A stretch of DNA of 64,000 bases from Vibrio azureus (GTDB lineage: Bacteria; Pseudomonadota; Gammaproteobacteria; Enterobacterales; Vibrionaceae). The translations under genes were made by a program, and so were the position numbers. Below, piece after piece: positions 56,857 to 64,000 of the stretch. The stretch's first letter is position 1, and each line of letters opens with the position of its first letter. The notes beneath the pieces were generated by a model. The model saw only the letters and a list, made by a program, of their open reading frames with translations, made no database searches and was not told where the DNA came from. The stretch lies in the NCBI RefSeq assembly GCF_002849855.1, contig NZ_CP018616.1, forward strand, positions 744,001 through 808,000, given 5' to 3'.

Positions 56857-56887
56857 ATACCCAAGTAGCCTCATGATACTTGGGTAT
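56857..56887. repeat. Interspersed repeat, minimal copy
   Basis: TATACCCAAGTAGCCTCATG and then ATACTTGGGTATA form an end-to-end palindrome that abuts the complete element starting at 56886. Confidence 0.75.
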
Positions 56888-57155
56888 ATACCCAAGTAAC
56901 CTCAAGATACTGTGTTCAGCGAGATGACCTTAACTCTCAGGCGCGGCAACGATTCGAAAATATAGTGTCTCTACATTGAGAGTCGTTAACAAAGTCTGAG
57001 AGTTAAGGTCGCTCGCCCTTTGGGAGCGTGTCACTGAGCCGACTTCTTGCGTCAAACAACTTGGAAAGAGCCGGCTATTCCGCTTCGTTGTCTTCCTTGA
57101 ATTCGACTCAGTGACCTCGCTCTGAATCAAGCATCTTGAAGTCACTTGGGTATAT
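56886..57155. repeat. Complete interspersed MITE-like element (about 270 bp), reverse orientation
   Basis: The ends are TATACCCAAGTAACCTCAAG and CTTGAAGTCACTTGGGTATA. Internally it is the reverse complement of the element at 28943-29210, with TTCAGCGAGATGACC, CTCAGGCGCGGCAACGATTC, CGCTCGCCCTTTGGGAGCG and TTCCGCTTCGTTGTCTTCC. Confidence 0.85.
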
Positions 57156-57392
57156 GTTTTATTTCTGTTCATTACTTTCCTTTTTTCTCTTTTTCGCGAT
57201 ACCTATCTCTATCTCTTATTGGCGATGTTCATTTATCTTTAGTGATCGCCACCAATTAATCCCCATTATCATCTGACTGGACTTATCCTTAAATCACATC
57301 AATACGCTTGTCCTTTAGGAATAAATAGGACTGAGTCTATTTATTGGCCTATATATTGCATTTTTATCGGGCGGCAAGACAGCGTTCTCTAT

Positions 57393-57413
57393 TTTTGGCA
57401 TGCTAATTGCTTT
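57393..57413 (+). promoter_or_regulatory. Sigma-54 promoter of the flgB operon
   Basis: TTGGCATGCTAATTGCTTTT has GG and GC separated by 10 bp, matching the TGGCAC-N5-TTGC consensus closely. It lies 48 bp before the flgB ATG. Confidence 0.88.
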
Positions 57414-57457
57414 TGTTGAAGTATGACAAACGGTCGGTTCTGAACGTAGAGGCACAC

Positions 57458-57853
57458 ATGGCTATATCTTTTGACAATGCACTAGGCATTCACCAGTACA
57501 CGGTGGGAGTACGTGAGCGTAATGCGGAAGTGATTTCCACGAATATTGCGCAAGCAAACACGCCTGGCTACAAGTCGAGAGGTTTAGACTTTGCAAAGGA
57601 ATTACAGGCGGCAACTTCTGGGGCAAGCGTTGGTCTTAGCCGCACAGATGGTCGGCATATTTCTGCCACTGCAACGCTGATGGGGGATAAGCTTTATCGA
57701 CTCCCAACACAGCCTGATACCGGCGATGGCAACACGGTTGATTTGGATTTAGAGCGTAACTTATTTATGCAAAATCAAATCAGACACCAAGCATCACTGG
57801 ACTTTTTAGGTAGCAAGTTCAAGAACTTAACCAAAGCAATTAAAGGGGATTAA
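57458..57853 (+). CDS. flgB: Flagellar proximal rod protein FlgB
   Basis: The start at 57458 (GTAGAGG 5 bp upstream; MAISFDNALGIHQYTVGVRE) gives 131 residues, the usual length; the longer frame from 57407 begins at the sigma-54 promoter and cannot be translated from it. The rod signature NIAQANTPGYKSRGLDFAKE and the C-terminal helix FMQNQIRHQASLDFLGSKFK are present. Confidence 0.95.
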   Translation: MAISFDNALGIHQYTVGVRERNAEVISTNIAQANTPGYKSRGLDFAKELQAATSGASVGLSRTDGRHISATATLMGDKLYRLPTQPDTGDGNTVDLDLERNLFMQNQIRHQASLDFLGSKFKNLTKAIKGD

Positions 57854-57858
57854 TTTAG

Positions 57859-58275
57859 ATGAGCTTATTTAATGTTTTCAATGTGACAGGTTCCGCAATG
57901 AGCGCTGAATCAGTTCGTCTGAATACCACTTCAAGTAACTTGGCCAATGCCGATAGTGTCAGTAGCTCAGCGAAAGATACTTATAAAGCTCGTCATGCCG
58001 TCTTTGGTGCGGAACTTAGCAATGCTATGCGCCGTGGCGGAGAGACGGTTCCGGTAAAAGTTCTTGGCATTGTCGAAAGTGATAAACCGCTGAATGCGGA
58101 ATATAACCCAGATCATCCACTTGCGAATGACGAAGGCTACATTTACAAGCCTAATGTTAACGTGATGGAAGAAATGGCCAATATGATATCAGCAACTCGT
58201 GCCTATCAAACCAACGTACAGGTTGCCGATTCAAGTAAACAAATGCTGCTGCGTACACTGCAGATGGGTCAATAA
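57859..58275 (+). CDS. flgC: Flagellar proximal rod protein FlgC
   Basis: The 138-residue protein has an N-terminal rod motif (NTTSSNLANADSVSSSAKDT) and the C-terminal motif EEMANMISATRAYQTNVQVA. It follows flgB by 5 bp. Confidence 0.96.
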   Translation: MSLFNVFNVTGSAMSAESVRLNTTSSNLANADSVSSSAKDTYKARHAVFGAELSNAMRRGGETVPVKVLGIVESDKPLNAEYNPDHPLANDEGYIYKPNVNVMEEMANMISATRAYQTNVQVADSSKQMLLRTLQMGQ

Positions 58276-58292
58276 GGATTAGGGGGTAGCAT

Positions 58293-59000
58293 ATGGCCGG
58301 AATCAACAACGTTGGTCAAAGCGGCTTGTCCTATGTTGACCAGCTTAAAAGCCTGCAAGAGAACAAAAAAGCGGAAGAGAGCACCGGTAAGCAAGATCTT
58401 AAGCAAGAAGATTTTCTTTCTCTGCTCACTAAGCAACTTTCTCAGCAAGATCCTTTTAAGCCGGTCAGTAATGATCAAATGATTGCTCAGATGGCATCGT
58501 TTGCGACCGTAGATGGCATTGGAAAAATGAACTCTCAATTTGAGAACCTCAACTCTTCCATGACATCGAACCAAGCATTGCAGGCTTCCTCTTTAGTAGG
58601 TCGAGATGTGTTGGTACCAGGTGCGGCGGGAGTTAAACAAGACAATGCTGAAATGGCAGCGATGGTCAAGTTGACTCAGCCAATGGATGACTTATTTGTT
58701 CGAATTGAAAACCAAGCAGGTCAGTTGATTCGTACTTTTGAAGTCGGAGCGAAGCCAGCGGGTGATAGCCGCGTGCTTTGGGATGGTAAGGATGACAACG
58801 GCAATCCTATGCCAGCGGGTAGGTATAATGTAAAAGCATCCGGCTTAGTTGATGGTGAATCGCAAGAATTCCCTGTTTCTACTTATGCCAATGTGAACAG
58901 TGTTCTACTCGGAAAAGGTGACGGAAACGTATTACTTAATTTGGCGGGATTTGAATCGCCAGTACGGCTTGCTGAAGTATTGGAAGTCGGTAAAGCATAA
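58293..59000 (+). CDS. flgD: Hook-capping scaffold protein FlgD
   Basis: The 235-residue protein has the N-terminal FlgD motif DFLSLLTKQLSQQDPFKPVS and a C-terminal FlgD Ig/tudor region (VLWDGKDDNGNPMPAGRYNV). It caps the growing hook during FlgE polymerisation. Confidence 0.96.
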   Translation: MAGINNVGQSGLSYVDQLKSLQENKKAEESTGKQDLKQEDFLSLLTKQLSQQDPFKPVSNDQMIAQMASFATVDGIGKMNSQFENLNSSMTSNQALQASSLVGRDVLVPGAAGVKQDNAEMAAMVKLTQPMDDLFVRIENQAGQLIRTFEVGAKPAGDSRVLWDGKDDNGNPMPAGRYNVKASGLVDGESQEFPVSTYANVNSVLLGKGDGNVLLNLAGFESPVRLAEVLEVGKA

Positions 59001-59027
59001 CCAATAGCAAGTCTGGAGACTTTTTAA

Positions 59028-60341
59028 ATGACATATGTATCTTTAAGCGGCTTGTCCTCCGCTCAACTGGATTTAAACACGACAAGTAACAATATTGCGA
59101 ACGCCAATACGTACGGCTTTAAAGAGTCTCGCGCGGAATTTGCTGATGTATACTCAAATTCTTTATTTACGAATGCCAAAACGACCCCTGGTGGTGGTGC
59201 GCAAGCCAGTCAAGTTGCGCAGCAATTCCATGAAGGTTCAAGTATTTATACGAATAACCCAATGGATCTACGTGTTTCTGGTACTGGCTTTTTTGCTGTT
59301 GCTAAAGATCGTTTGGCACCTCAGCAAAATGAAATGACGCGTAATGGTGCGTTTCATTTAAATAAAGATAATTACATGGTGACCGCGAATGACGAGTTTT
59401 TGCTTGGTTATCAAGTGAACCCTGAAACGGGTGATGTTTCTTCTTATGAAGCTCAGCCTATCAATATTCCTGCTGAGTTTGGTAAACCTAAGCAAAGCGC
59501 TAATATTGAAATCGGGGTGAACTTACCGGCTAATGGCGATTTGAAAGATCCGACGCAGTTTGATTTCTCTGATCCAGACACCTATAACCGTTCTACATCT
59601 TCTACGATTTACGACTCGATGGGTCAATCGTATAAGCTATCGACGTACTATTTGAAAGATCAGACTCAACCGAACACTTGGAATACGTATTATACCGTGA
59701 CCGATAAAGATGGTGAAAAACCACTGAACATTGCCAACGGTGATGCTTCGACGCCTTCTGGACATGTTGGTCACACCATGAAGTTTAATAATGATGGTAC
59801 ATTGGCGAGTCTTAACAATGGCCAGCCTATCACATCGGTACCACTTGGCGATCCTGCAACCAACCCGAATCCTGTTGACCTAAATGGTGCAGACCCAATG
59901 CAGACATTGAATGTTAACCTAAATTCGGCGACGCAATTTGCTGCCCCGTTTGAGTTAACAAAATTTGATGAAGATGGTGCAACGACTGGTTTCTTGACCA
60001 AAGTAGACTTTGACGAAAATGGTAGCGTTCTGGGCACTTACTCTAATGGCGAAAACGTGACACTTGGTCGTGTTGCCTTAGTTCGCGTTGCCAATGAACA
60101 AGGGTTGGATAAGAAAGGCGGCACCCAATGGGATTCGACTCAATTCTCCGGTGATAAAATCTGGGGTGAATCGAATAAAGGGTCATTCGGAACCATCGAT
60201 AATGGCATGCTAGAGCAGTCTAATATCGATATGACACAAGAACTGGTGGATTTGATTTCTGCGCAGCGTAACTTCCAAGCCAACTCTCGTGCCTTAGAAG
60301 TGCATAACCAGCTACAACAGAACATCCTACAGATTCGTTAA
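59028..60341 (+). CDS. flgE: Flagellar hook protein FlgE
   Basis: The 437-residue protein starts MTYVSLSGLSSAQLDLNTTS, has NNIANANTYGFKESRAEF and VSGTGFFAVAKDR in the D0/D1 regions, and ends in DMTQELVDLISAQRNFQANS followed by LEVHNQLQQNILQIR. The order and length are those of the polar hook protein. After it the operon is interrupted by a 310-bp gap with its own sigma-54 site. Confidence 0.96.
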   Translation: MTYVSLSGLSSAQLDLNTTSNNIANANTYGFKESRAEFADVYSNSLFTNAKTTPGGGAQASQVAQQFHEGSSIYTNNPMDLRVSGTGFFAVAKDRLAPQQNEMTRNGAFHLNKDNYMVTANDEFLLGYQVNPETGDVSSYEAQPINIPAEFGKPKQSANIEIGVNLPANGDLKDPTQFDFSDPDTYNRSTSSTIYDSMGQSYKLSTYYLKDQTQPNTWNTYYTVTDKDGEKPLNIANGDASTPSGHVGHTMKFNNDGTLASLNNGQPITSVPLGDPATNPNPVDLNGADPMQTLNVNLNSATQFAAPFELTKFDEDGATTGFLTKVDFDENGSVLGTYSNGENVTLGRVALVRVANEQGLDKKGGTQWDSTQFSGDKIWGESNKGSFGTIDNGMLEQSNIDMTQELVDLISAQRNFQANSRALEVHNQLQQNILQIR

Positions 60342-60342
60342 T

Positions 60343-60398
60343 CGTTCTGAATCGAGTATCTTGAAACCACTTAGGTCCATTACCCAAGTGGTTCAAGA
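60343..60398. repeat. Interspersed-repeat relative forming a strong hairpin
   Basis: The sequence CGTTCTGAATCGAGTATCTT leads into CTTGAAACCACTT and, 13 bp later, AAGTGGTTCAAG, a near-perfect 12-bp inverted pair. The TACCCAAGTG within it matches the family end. It starts 2 bp after the flgE stop codon. Confidence 0.6.
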
Positions 60399-60598
60399 CT
60401 TTCACGGCTTTGTGGGTAAAATCGCTTATATAGCCCACTTTGCACAAGCTCGTTCTGAGGTGGCACCCATTGCCGTTGTGTTTGCCGTATTTGCCGCTTT
60501 GGCTCTCAATGTTTGCCTCTCATACGGCGTTTTCTCCCGCTTCTGCTCTATCTGTTAACTAGCACAAAATAAACCACTGTTATTAATGGATTTTATTT

Positions 60599-60617
60599 TT
60601 GGCATCTTTTTTGCTTT
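60599..60617 (+). promoter_or_regulatory. Sigma-54 promoter of flgF
   Basis: TTGGCATCTTTTTTGCTTTT has the exact GG-N10-GC spacing (GG 60601-60602, GC 60613-60614), 38 bp before the flgF ATG. It implies that flgFGHI can be transcribed independently of flgBCDE. Confidence 0.85.
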
Positions 60618-60651
60618 TATTCCGGGGTACAGAGAACTTTTGGAGTAATTT

Positions 60652-61401
60652 ATGGACCGCGCACTGTTTCTCGCCATGAGTGGCGCTAAGCAAAATATGC
60701 AAGCTTTGCAATTGCGATCAAACAACTTGGCTAACGTTAGCACTACGGGGTTCCGAGCTGATTTGGCTCAAGCACGCTCAATGCAAGCTTATGGCGACGG
60801 TTTGCCATCTCGTGTGTTTAGTATGACAGAACGCCCGGGACATAATTTTGCTCAAGGCAGTGTGATTACGACTGGCCGTGACCTCGATATCACCATTGAA
60901 GGCAGCGGTTGGATTGCTGTGATGGATCAAACGGGTAAAGAGGGTTTGACGCGCAATGGTAACTTGAAAGTCGACCAAAATGGCTTGCTGACTAATGCCA
61001 GTGGTCATGTCATCTTGGGTGAAAATGATGCTCCCATTACTTTGCCTCTTCCTGTCTCTAAAATTGAAATTGGTCGCGATGGTACCCTCTCTGTACTGCC
61101 TCAAGGTGCCCCGGCAGAAGATTTAGAAGTTGTTGATCGTATTAAATTGGTCAGCACGAGCGACAATGCCATTTTTAAAGATACAAATGGTTTATTTCGC
61201 CATAAAACACCAAACCAGCCCTACGAAGCTGATGCCGCGATTCGTATTCAAACCGGAGTAGTTGAAGGCAGTAACGTCAACGCAGTCGGTGAAATGACCG
61301 CCCTCATTGATCTGCAACGCCAGTTTGAAATGCAGGTGAAAATGATGAGCACCGCTGAAGAAATGGACAAGTCCGCAGATTCACTGCTTCGTATGAGTTA
61401 A
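60652..61401 (+). CDS. flgF: Flagellar proximal rod protein FlgF
   Basis: The 249-residue rod protein starts MDRALFLAMSGAKQNMQALQ, with NNLANVSTTGFRADLAQARS and the C-terminal GEMTALIDLQRQFEMQVKMM. A GGAG site lies 6 bp before the start. Confidence 0.96.
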   Translation: MDRALFLAMSGAKQNMQALQLRSNNLANVSTTGFRADLAQARSMQAYGDGLPSRVFSMTERPGHNFAQGSVITTGRDLDITIEGSGWIAVMDQTGKEGLTRNGNLKVDQNGLLTNASGHVILGENDAPITLPLPVSKIEIGRDGTLSVLPQGAPAEDLEVVDRIKLVSTSDNAIFKDTNGLFRHKTPNQPYEADAAIRIQTGVVEGSNVNAVGEMTALIDLQRQFEMQVKMMSTAEEMDKSADSLLRMS

Positions 61402-61418
61402 TAGAGTTAGAGGTTTAC

Positions 61419-62207
61419 ATGCATCCAGCATTATGGGTAAGTAAAACAGGTCTTGATGCCCAGCAGACCAATATTGCAACGATTTCGAACAACTTAGCTA
61501 ACGCCTCTACGGTGGGCTTCAAAAAAAGCCGTGCCGTATTTGAGGATTTGTTCTATCAGAACGTGAATCAACCTGGTGGCCAGTCATCGCAAAATACCGA
61601 ATTACCGAGCGGTCTGATGCTTGGTTCTGGTTCTAAAGTTGTCGCAACTCAGAAAGTTCACACTCATGGCAATGCACAGACGACGTCTAACGCGTTAGAT
61701 ATGATGGTAGAGGGTGACGGTTTTTTCCAAGTAACGTTGCCTGACGGTAATATCGGCTACACCCGTAATGGCCAATTTACCCTTGATGGAGAGGGGACGC
61801 TTGTGACGTCTGGTTCTGGTTATGCAGTTGAACCGGAAATTGTGATTCCTGAAGATGCGATCTCTATTACTGTCGGCACAGACGGTGAAGTGTCGGTAAG
61901 AGTTCGTGGCCAACAAAATAACCAAGTGGTAGGACAGCTTACCATCACTGACTTTGTAAACCCAGGCGGCCTTGAGCCAATTGGACAGAACCTTTACTTG
62001 CCAACGGGTGCCAGCGGTGATCCGCAAGAAGGCGTACCGGGCTTAGATGGTCTGGGTGAAATCCGTCAATCCATGTTAGAAGCATCTAATGTTAACGTAA
62101 CGGAAGAACTGGTTAACATGATTGAGGCACAACGCGTATACGAGATGAACTCAAAGGTGATCTCGGCCGTTGATAAGATGATGAGCTTTGTTAATCAACA
62201 GCTTTAA
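61419..62207 (+). CDS. flgG: Flagellar distal rod protein FlgG
   Basis: The 262-residue rod protein starts [20 protein letters not shown], with [40 protein letters not shown] and the C-terminal [20 protein letters not shown]. It follows flgF by 17 bp. Confidence 0.97.
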   Translation: MHPALWVSKTGLDAQQTNIATISNNLANASTVGFKKSRAVFEDLFYQNVNQPGGQSSQNTELPSGLMLGSGSKVVATQKVHTHGNAQTTSNALDMMVEGDGFFQVTLPDGNIGYTRNGQFTLDGEGTLVTSGSGYAVEPEIVIPEDAISITVGTDGEVSVRVRGQQNNQVVGQLTITDFVNPGGLEPIGQNLYLPTGASGDPQEGVPGLDGLGEIRQSMLEASNVNVTEELVNMIEAQRVYEMNSKVISAVDKMMSFVNQQL

Positions 62208-62230
62208 TAGGCAGTGATAGGGTATTCAGA

Positions 62231-63013
62231 ATGATGATTCAACGTTTAAGCTTAATAATATTAGCGATTGCTCTGTCTGGTTGTTCCATGGTCGGTGGCA
62301 AACATAAAGGTGAATCTGACCAAGGCACAACATCTGTTGATGCGGTAGAAGGCGACAAATCTAAGGAAGGTGGTAATGCTATCACAGATGTGTTCCGTGG
62401 CCGAAAGGACCCTGTAGCTGATGATCCTGCATGGGCACCCATTCACCCAAGCCAAAAAACGGAACACTATGCCGCTGCAACCGGTTCATTATTCAGTGCT
62501 GAACACATTACGGATCTTTATGATGACTCTAAACCTCGTGGCGTCGGGGATATCATTACCGTTACTCTAGATGAAACCACCAGTGCAACGAAAAGTGCCA
62601 ATGCGGATTTGTCCAAAACCAATGATTCCACTATGGAACCGATTATGGTGGGCGGTCAAGAAATGAAAGTGGGTAAATACAACTTTTCTTATGACTTAAA
62701 CAATAAAAATACGTTTGCCGGAGATTCCTCAGCAAAACAAAGTAACAGCATCAGCGGCTATATCACCGTTGAAGTGGTTGAAGTCTTAGCGAATGGTAAT
62801 TTGGTGATTCGCGGTGAGAAGTGGATGACCTTGAACACTGGTGATGAATACATTCGTTTGAGTGGCACCATTCGACCGGATGACATTAACTTTGATAATA
62901 CCATTGCGTCAAATCGAGTTTCTAACGCCAGAATTCAATATTCAGGCACAGGAATGGCTCAAGATACGCAGCAACCTGGATTCTTGGCACGATTCTTCAA
63001 TGTAGCTCTGTAG
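62231..63013 (+). CDS. flgH: Flagellar L-ring lipoprotein FlgH
   Basis: The 260-residue lipoprotein has lipobox [10 protein letters not shown], then a polar linker and the FlgH signatures [40 protein letters not shown] and [19 protein letters not shown]. It forms the outer-membrane L ring. Start at 62231 or at the next ATG (62234). Confidence 0.96.
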   Translation: MMIQRLSLIILAIALSGCSMVGGKHKGESDQGTTSVDAVEGDKSKEGGNAITDVFRGRKDPVADDPAWAPIHPSQKTEHYAAATGSLFSAEHITDLYDDSKPRGVGDIITVTLDETTSATKSANADLSKTNDSTMEPIMVGGQEMKVGKYNFSYDLNNKNTFAGDSSAKQSNSISGYITVEVVEVLANGNLVIRGEKWMTLNTGDEYIRLSGTIRPDDINFDNTIASNRVSNARIQYSGTGMAQDTQQPGFLARFFNVAL

Positions 63014-63058
63014 GCACCGTGAAATATCGGTAAATTGACGTTGAGAGATAAAGCCAGA

Positions 63059-64000
63059 ATGAAAAAAACCTTATTACTACTGATCAGTGTTGCGCTACTT
63101 GTAACAACAGCCCAAGCCGCACGAATCAAAGACGTTGCACAGGTTGCGGGCGTTCGTAGCAACCAACTTGTCGGTTATGGTTTAGTTTCTGGCTTGCCGG
63201 GGACGGGGGAGTCAAACCCGTTCACTGAGCAAAGCTTTGCGGCAATGCTACAAAATTTCGGCATTCAAATGCCGCCTGGCACCAAGCCAAAGATTAAAAA
63301 TGTTGCCGCTGTTATGGTGACTGCGGAACTGCCTGCTTTCGCTAAGCAAGGTCAACAAATTGACGTCAATGTTTCCTCTATCGGAAGTGCAAAGAGCCTG
63401 CGTGGTGGTACTTTGCTGCAAACTTTCCTTAAAGGTTTAGATGGCCAAGTATATGCAGTCGCTCAGGGTAACCTTGTGGTGAGTGGTTTCAGTGCGGAAG
63501 GGGCTGATGGTTCTAAACTGGTGGGGAACAATCCAACCGTTGGTTTGATCTCAAGTGGCGCCACCGTCGAGCGCGAAATTCCTAATCCTTTCGGCCGTGG
63601 TGACTTCATTACCTTTAACTTGCTTGATTCCGATTTCACCACAGCGCAGCGTATGGCGGATGCGGTCAATAACTTCCTTGGCCCACAAATGGCCAGCGCA
63701 GTGGATGCCACCTCGGTGCGTGTCCGTGCCCCACGTGATGTCAGCCAGCGAGTCGCATTTCTGTCGGCGATCGAAAATCTAGAGTTTGATCCTGCTGATG
63801 GCGCAGCAAAAATTATTGTTAACTCTCGCACAGGGACAATTGTGGTCGGCAAGCATGTGCGTTTGAAACCCGCAGCAGTCACTCACGGTGGTATGACAGT
63901 GGCGATCAAAGAAAAACTCAATGTTAGTCAACCTAATAGCTTCTCAGGCGGTCAAACCGTAGTCGTGCCAGACTCTGATATCGAAGTTAACGAAGAAAAT
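63059..64000 (+). CDS. flgI: Flagellar P-ring protein FlgI (3' end beyond window)
   Basis: The frame starts at the ATG at 63059 and is open to the window edge (314 codons). A signal peptide ([20 protein letters not shown]) is followed by [36 protein letters not shown] and [19 protein letters not shown], diagnostic of FlgI. It polymerises in the periplasm with help from FlgA. Confidence 0.96.
   Translation, partial: MKKTLLLLISVALLVTTAQAARIKDVAQVAGVRSNQLVGYGLVSGLPGTGESNPFTEQSFAAMLQNFGIQMPPGTKPKIKNVAAVMVTAELPAFAKQGQQIDVNVSSIGSAKSLRGGTLLQTFLKGLDGQVYAVAQGNLVVSGFSAEGADGSKLVGNNPTVGLISSGATVEREIPNPFGRGDFITFNLLDSDFTTAQRMADAVNNFLGPQMASAVDATSVRVRAPRDVSQRVAFLSAIENLEFDPADGAAKIIVNSRTGTIVVGKHVRLKPAAVTHGGMTVAIKEKLNVSQPNSFSGGQTVVVPDSDIEVNEEN

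Larger units (their letters stand above)
56766..57457. other. Intergenic region cheR-flgB
   Basis: The 690 bp hold a minimal interspersed repeat, a complete element of about 270 bp in reverse orientation to the one at 28943, about 240 bp of AT-rich sequence, and the sigma-54 promoter of flgB. The 80-codon minus-strand ORF in it is part of the repeat. Confidence 0.7.
60342..60651. other. Intergenic region flgE-flgF
   Basis: The 310 bp contain a hairpin-forming interspersed-repeat relative (60343-60398), about 190 bp without a feature I can support, and a sigma-54 promoter (60599-60617) before flgF. Confidence 0.7.

Overview
The window is a chromosomal segment of a gammaproteobacterium, almost certainly a Vibrio. 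The evidence is the Vibrio-type polar-flagellum order (flgT / flgO-flgP / flgN-flgM-flgA / cheV-cheR / flgBCDEFGHI, including the H-ring genes flgO, flgP and flgT), a large chitobiase lipoprotein, a NutA-type 5'-nucleotidase lipoprotein, and E. coli-like housekeeping synteny. The assignment rests on gene content and protein resemblance only; no species is claimed.

Layout. (1) 1-6.7 kb, minus strand: leuS, lptE, holA, rsfS, rlmH and mrdA (cut by the window edge), covering aminoacylation, LPS assembly, replication, ribosome silencing and maturation, and cell shape. ybeL diverges from leuS. (2) 7.5-13.2 kb, minus: miaB-ybeZ-ybeY-corC-lnt (tRNA thiomethylation, rRNA maturation, lipoprotein acylation), with ubiF divergent. 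(3) 14.8-16.4 kb, minus: 13 tRNA genes (6 Leu-UAG, 4 Gln-UUG, 3 Met-CAU) behind one strong promoter, containing a 467-bp segmental duplication. (4) 16.7-21.1 kb, minus: lolB-ispE-prs and pth-ychF. Divergent from these, 21.2-26.7 kb, plus: hemA-prfA-prmC-sirB2-sirB1-kdsA. (5) 27.2-32.7 kb: nutA, ybaK, rluF, smrA, elbB and a 46-residue DUF3149 membrane peptide. (6) 32.9-34.3 kb: one tRNA-Pro(UGG) followed by about eleven 116-bp tandem repeats, each carrying the 3' end of that tRNA plus a hairpin. (7) 34.3-43.4 kb: a TraB/GumN protein, chitobiase with a CRP site and a leader hairpin, a DUF411-CopA copper operon with a CueR-type promoter, and gltX. (8) 43.4-46.4 kb: an AT-rich accessory patch with an uncharacterised protein, a secreted unknown with a TTG start, a reading frame broken by an 11-copy octanucleotide array, and interspersed repeats. 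(9) 46.4-50.2 kb: a GadC-like antiporter with glutaminase GlsA, then the Kch potassium channel and a tRNA-Arg(CCU). (10) 50.5-64 kb: the flagellar and chemotaxis block, cut inside flgI, with readable sigma-54 (flgT, flgB, flgF and possibly flgO) and sigma-28 (flgM) promoters.

Two kinds of repeat structure stand out. One is a MITE-like interspersed family with ends close to TATACCCAAGTNACCTCAAG. It occurs as complete copies of about 270 bp (28.9 and 56.9 kb) and as many internally deleted copies between genes; one copy supplies the stop codon of prmC. The other is the tRNA-Pro-derived tandem array, which resembles in design the E. coli tyrT/rtt repeat locus but uses a different tRNA and unit. 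It is the best candidate here for an under-described RNA system.

All product names come from reading translated sequence against remembered family features. No database search was run.
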